Positions 63,323-64,000 of a stretch of 64,000 nucleotides of DNA are shown piece after piece; within the stretch, counting starts at the first letter, position 1, and each line of letters opens with the position of its first letter. Location: assembly GCF_900104805.1 (NCBI RefSeq), contig NZ_LT629751.1, positions 1,903,001 to 1,967,000 of the forward strand. The letters are read 5' to 3'. This DNA is from Pseudomonas oryzae. GTDB lineage: Bacteria; Pseudomonadota; Gammaproteobacteria; Pseudomonadales; Pseudomonadaceae. The position numbers were made by a program, and so were the translations under genes. The notes beneath the pieces were generated by a model. It worked only from the letters and a program-made list of their open reading frames with translations, was not told the origin of the DNA and did not search any database.

Positions 63323-64000
63323 ATGGCCGAACACGGCAAGCGCCGCTTTGCGCGCATCGATCGTCTCCCCCCCTACGTCTTCAACATCACCGCCGAGCTG
63401 AAGATGGCCGCCCGCCGCCGTGGCGAGGACATCATCGACTTCAGCATGGGCAACCCCGACGGCGCCACCCCGCCGCACATCGTCGAGAAGCTGGTGCAGG
63501 TCGCCCAGCGCGACGACACCCACGGCTACTCGACCTCGCGCGGCATCCCGCGTCTGCGCCGCGCCATCTCGCGCTGGTACCAGGAACGCTATGAGGTCGA
63601 GATCGACCCGGACAGCGAAGCCATCGTCACCATCGGCTCCAAGGAAGGCCTGGCGCACCTGATGCTGGCCACCCTCGACCACGGCGACACCGTGCTGGTG
63701 CCCAACCCCAGCTACCCGATCCACATCTACGGTGCGGTGATCGCCGGCGCCCAGGTGCGTTCGGTGCCGCTGGTGCCCGGCGTCGACTTCTTCGCCGAGC
63801 TGGAGCGGGCGATCCGCGAGGCGATCCCCAAGCCGAAGATGATGATCATCGGCTTCCCCTCCAACCCCACCGCACAGTGCGTGGAGCTGGACTTCTTCGA
63901 GCGCGTGGTGGCGCTGGCCAAGCAGTACGACATCCTGGTGGTGCACGACCTGGCCTACGCCGACATCGTCTTCGACGGCTGGAAGGCGCCGTCGATCATG
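63323..64000 (+). CDS. alaC: AlaC-type alanine/glutamate aminotransferase (partial, runs off right edge)
   Basis: The first 226 residues of a class I/II PLP aminotransferase are present. They begin RRFARIDRLPPYVFNI, followed by DFSMGNPDGATP, GYSTSRGIPRLRRAI, GSKEGLAHLML, PNPSYPIH and FPSNPTAQ, which are typical of AlaC. The PLP-binding lysine lies beyond the window. The start is ATG 63323 with GAGGA 5 nt upstream. The likely reaction is pyruvate plus glutamate giving alanine. Confidence 0.9.
   Translation, partial: MAEHGKRRFARIDRLPPYVFNITAELKMAARRRGEDIIDFSMGNPDGATPPHIVEKLVQVAQRDDTHGYSTSRGIPRLRRAISRWYQERYEVEIDPDSEAIVTIGSKEGLAHLMLATLDHGDTVLVPNPSYPIHIYGAVIAGAQVRSVPLVPGVDFFAELERAIREAIPKPKMMIIGFPSNPTAQCVELDFFERVVALAKQYDILVVHDLAYADIVFDGWKAPSIM

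Overview
The window is high-GC chromosomal DNA of a Pseudomonas-type gammaproteobacterium. The evidence is the coding bias, the block glnS-cysS / ppiB / lpxH plus acnB / nasS / nasT that I recall from the P. aeruginosa chromosome, and the presence of ANR-type and RpoN-type promoter motifs. No rRNA, tRNA, CRISPR array, insertion sequence or prophage was found.

Layout. (1) 1-8180, minus strand: a type II secretion (T2SS) operon reading gspE-F-G-H-I-J-K-L-M and a GspN/GspC-like gene cut by the left edge; most genes overlap or abut. (2) 8362-14038, plus: a TraX-like membrane protein, then sbcD-sbcC for DNA-end processing. (3) 14290-19413, minus: an NAD-dependent molybdenum formate dehydrogenase, fdsG-B-A-D, without fdsC. 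(4) 19753-24603, minus: a 1616-residue DUF4011-type SF1 helicase with a C-terminal Vsr/MTES_1575-like nuclease, a likely defence protein, divergent from an MdcR-like LysR regulator (24888-25805) that has no malonate operon beside it. (5) 25952-27646: two small unknown genes on the minus strand and a small helical protein on the plus strand. (6) 27704-32129: glnS-cysS (minus) divergent from ppiB-lpxH (plus). (7) 32484-55665, plus: a five-gene surface-protein locus made of a TolC-like outer-membrane lipoprotein, a small periplasmic adaptor, a 5777-residue repetitive surface protein, a GAF-like/HlyD adaptor and an M50 protease fused to an HlyD-type adaptor. It contains no ABC transporter. (8) 55677-57769: miaE, a tandem universal stress protein with a well-placed ANR box, and a DUF1289 protein. 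(9) 58101-62723: acnB, then nasS-nasT. (10) 62826-64000: a small unknown gene and the start of an AlaC-type aminotransferase.

The strongest new signals are regulatory. The nasS-nasT leader carries in order an RpoN (-24/-12) promoter, two hairpins whose hexaloops both have A at position 1 and G at position 4 (the ANTAR-target pattern), and an intrinsic terminator whose 5' arm overlaps the second hairpin. This predicts that NasT antiterminates its own operon. The acnB leader carries two long perfect inverted repeats (16 and 15 bp) that interleave, so the stems cross (pseudoknot or switch), and one arm covers part of the Shine-Dalgarno and the GTG start.

The surface-protein locus is the best candidate for an undescribed protein system. 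It looks like type I secretion but has a PqqD-like/M50/HlyD inner-membrane protein where the ABC exporter would be. Its substrate has an N-terminal LEQRFVFDGA-type motif, 26 nearly identical 109/113-residue cadherin-like repeats, four 91-residue repeats, and no RTX nonapeptides or obvious type I C-terminal signal.
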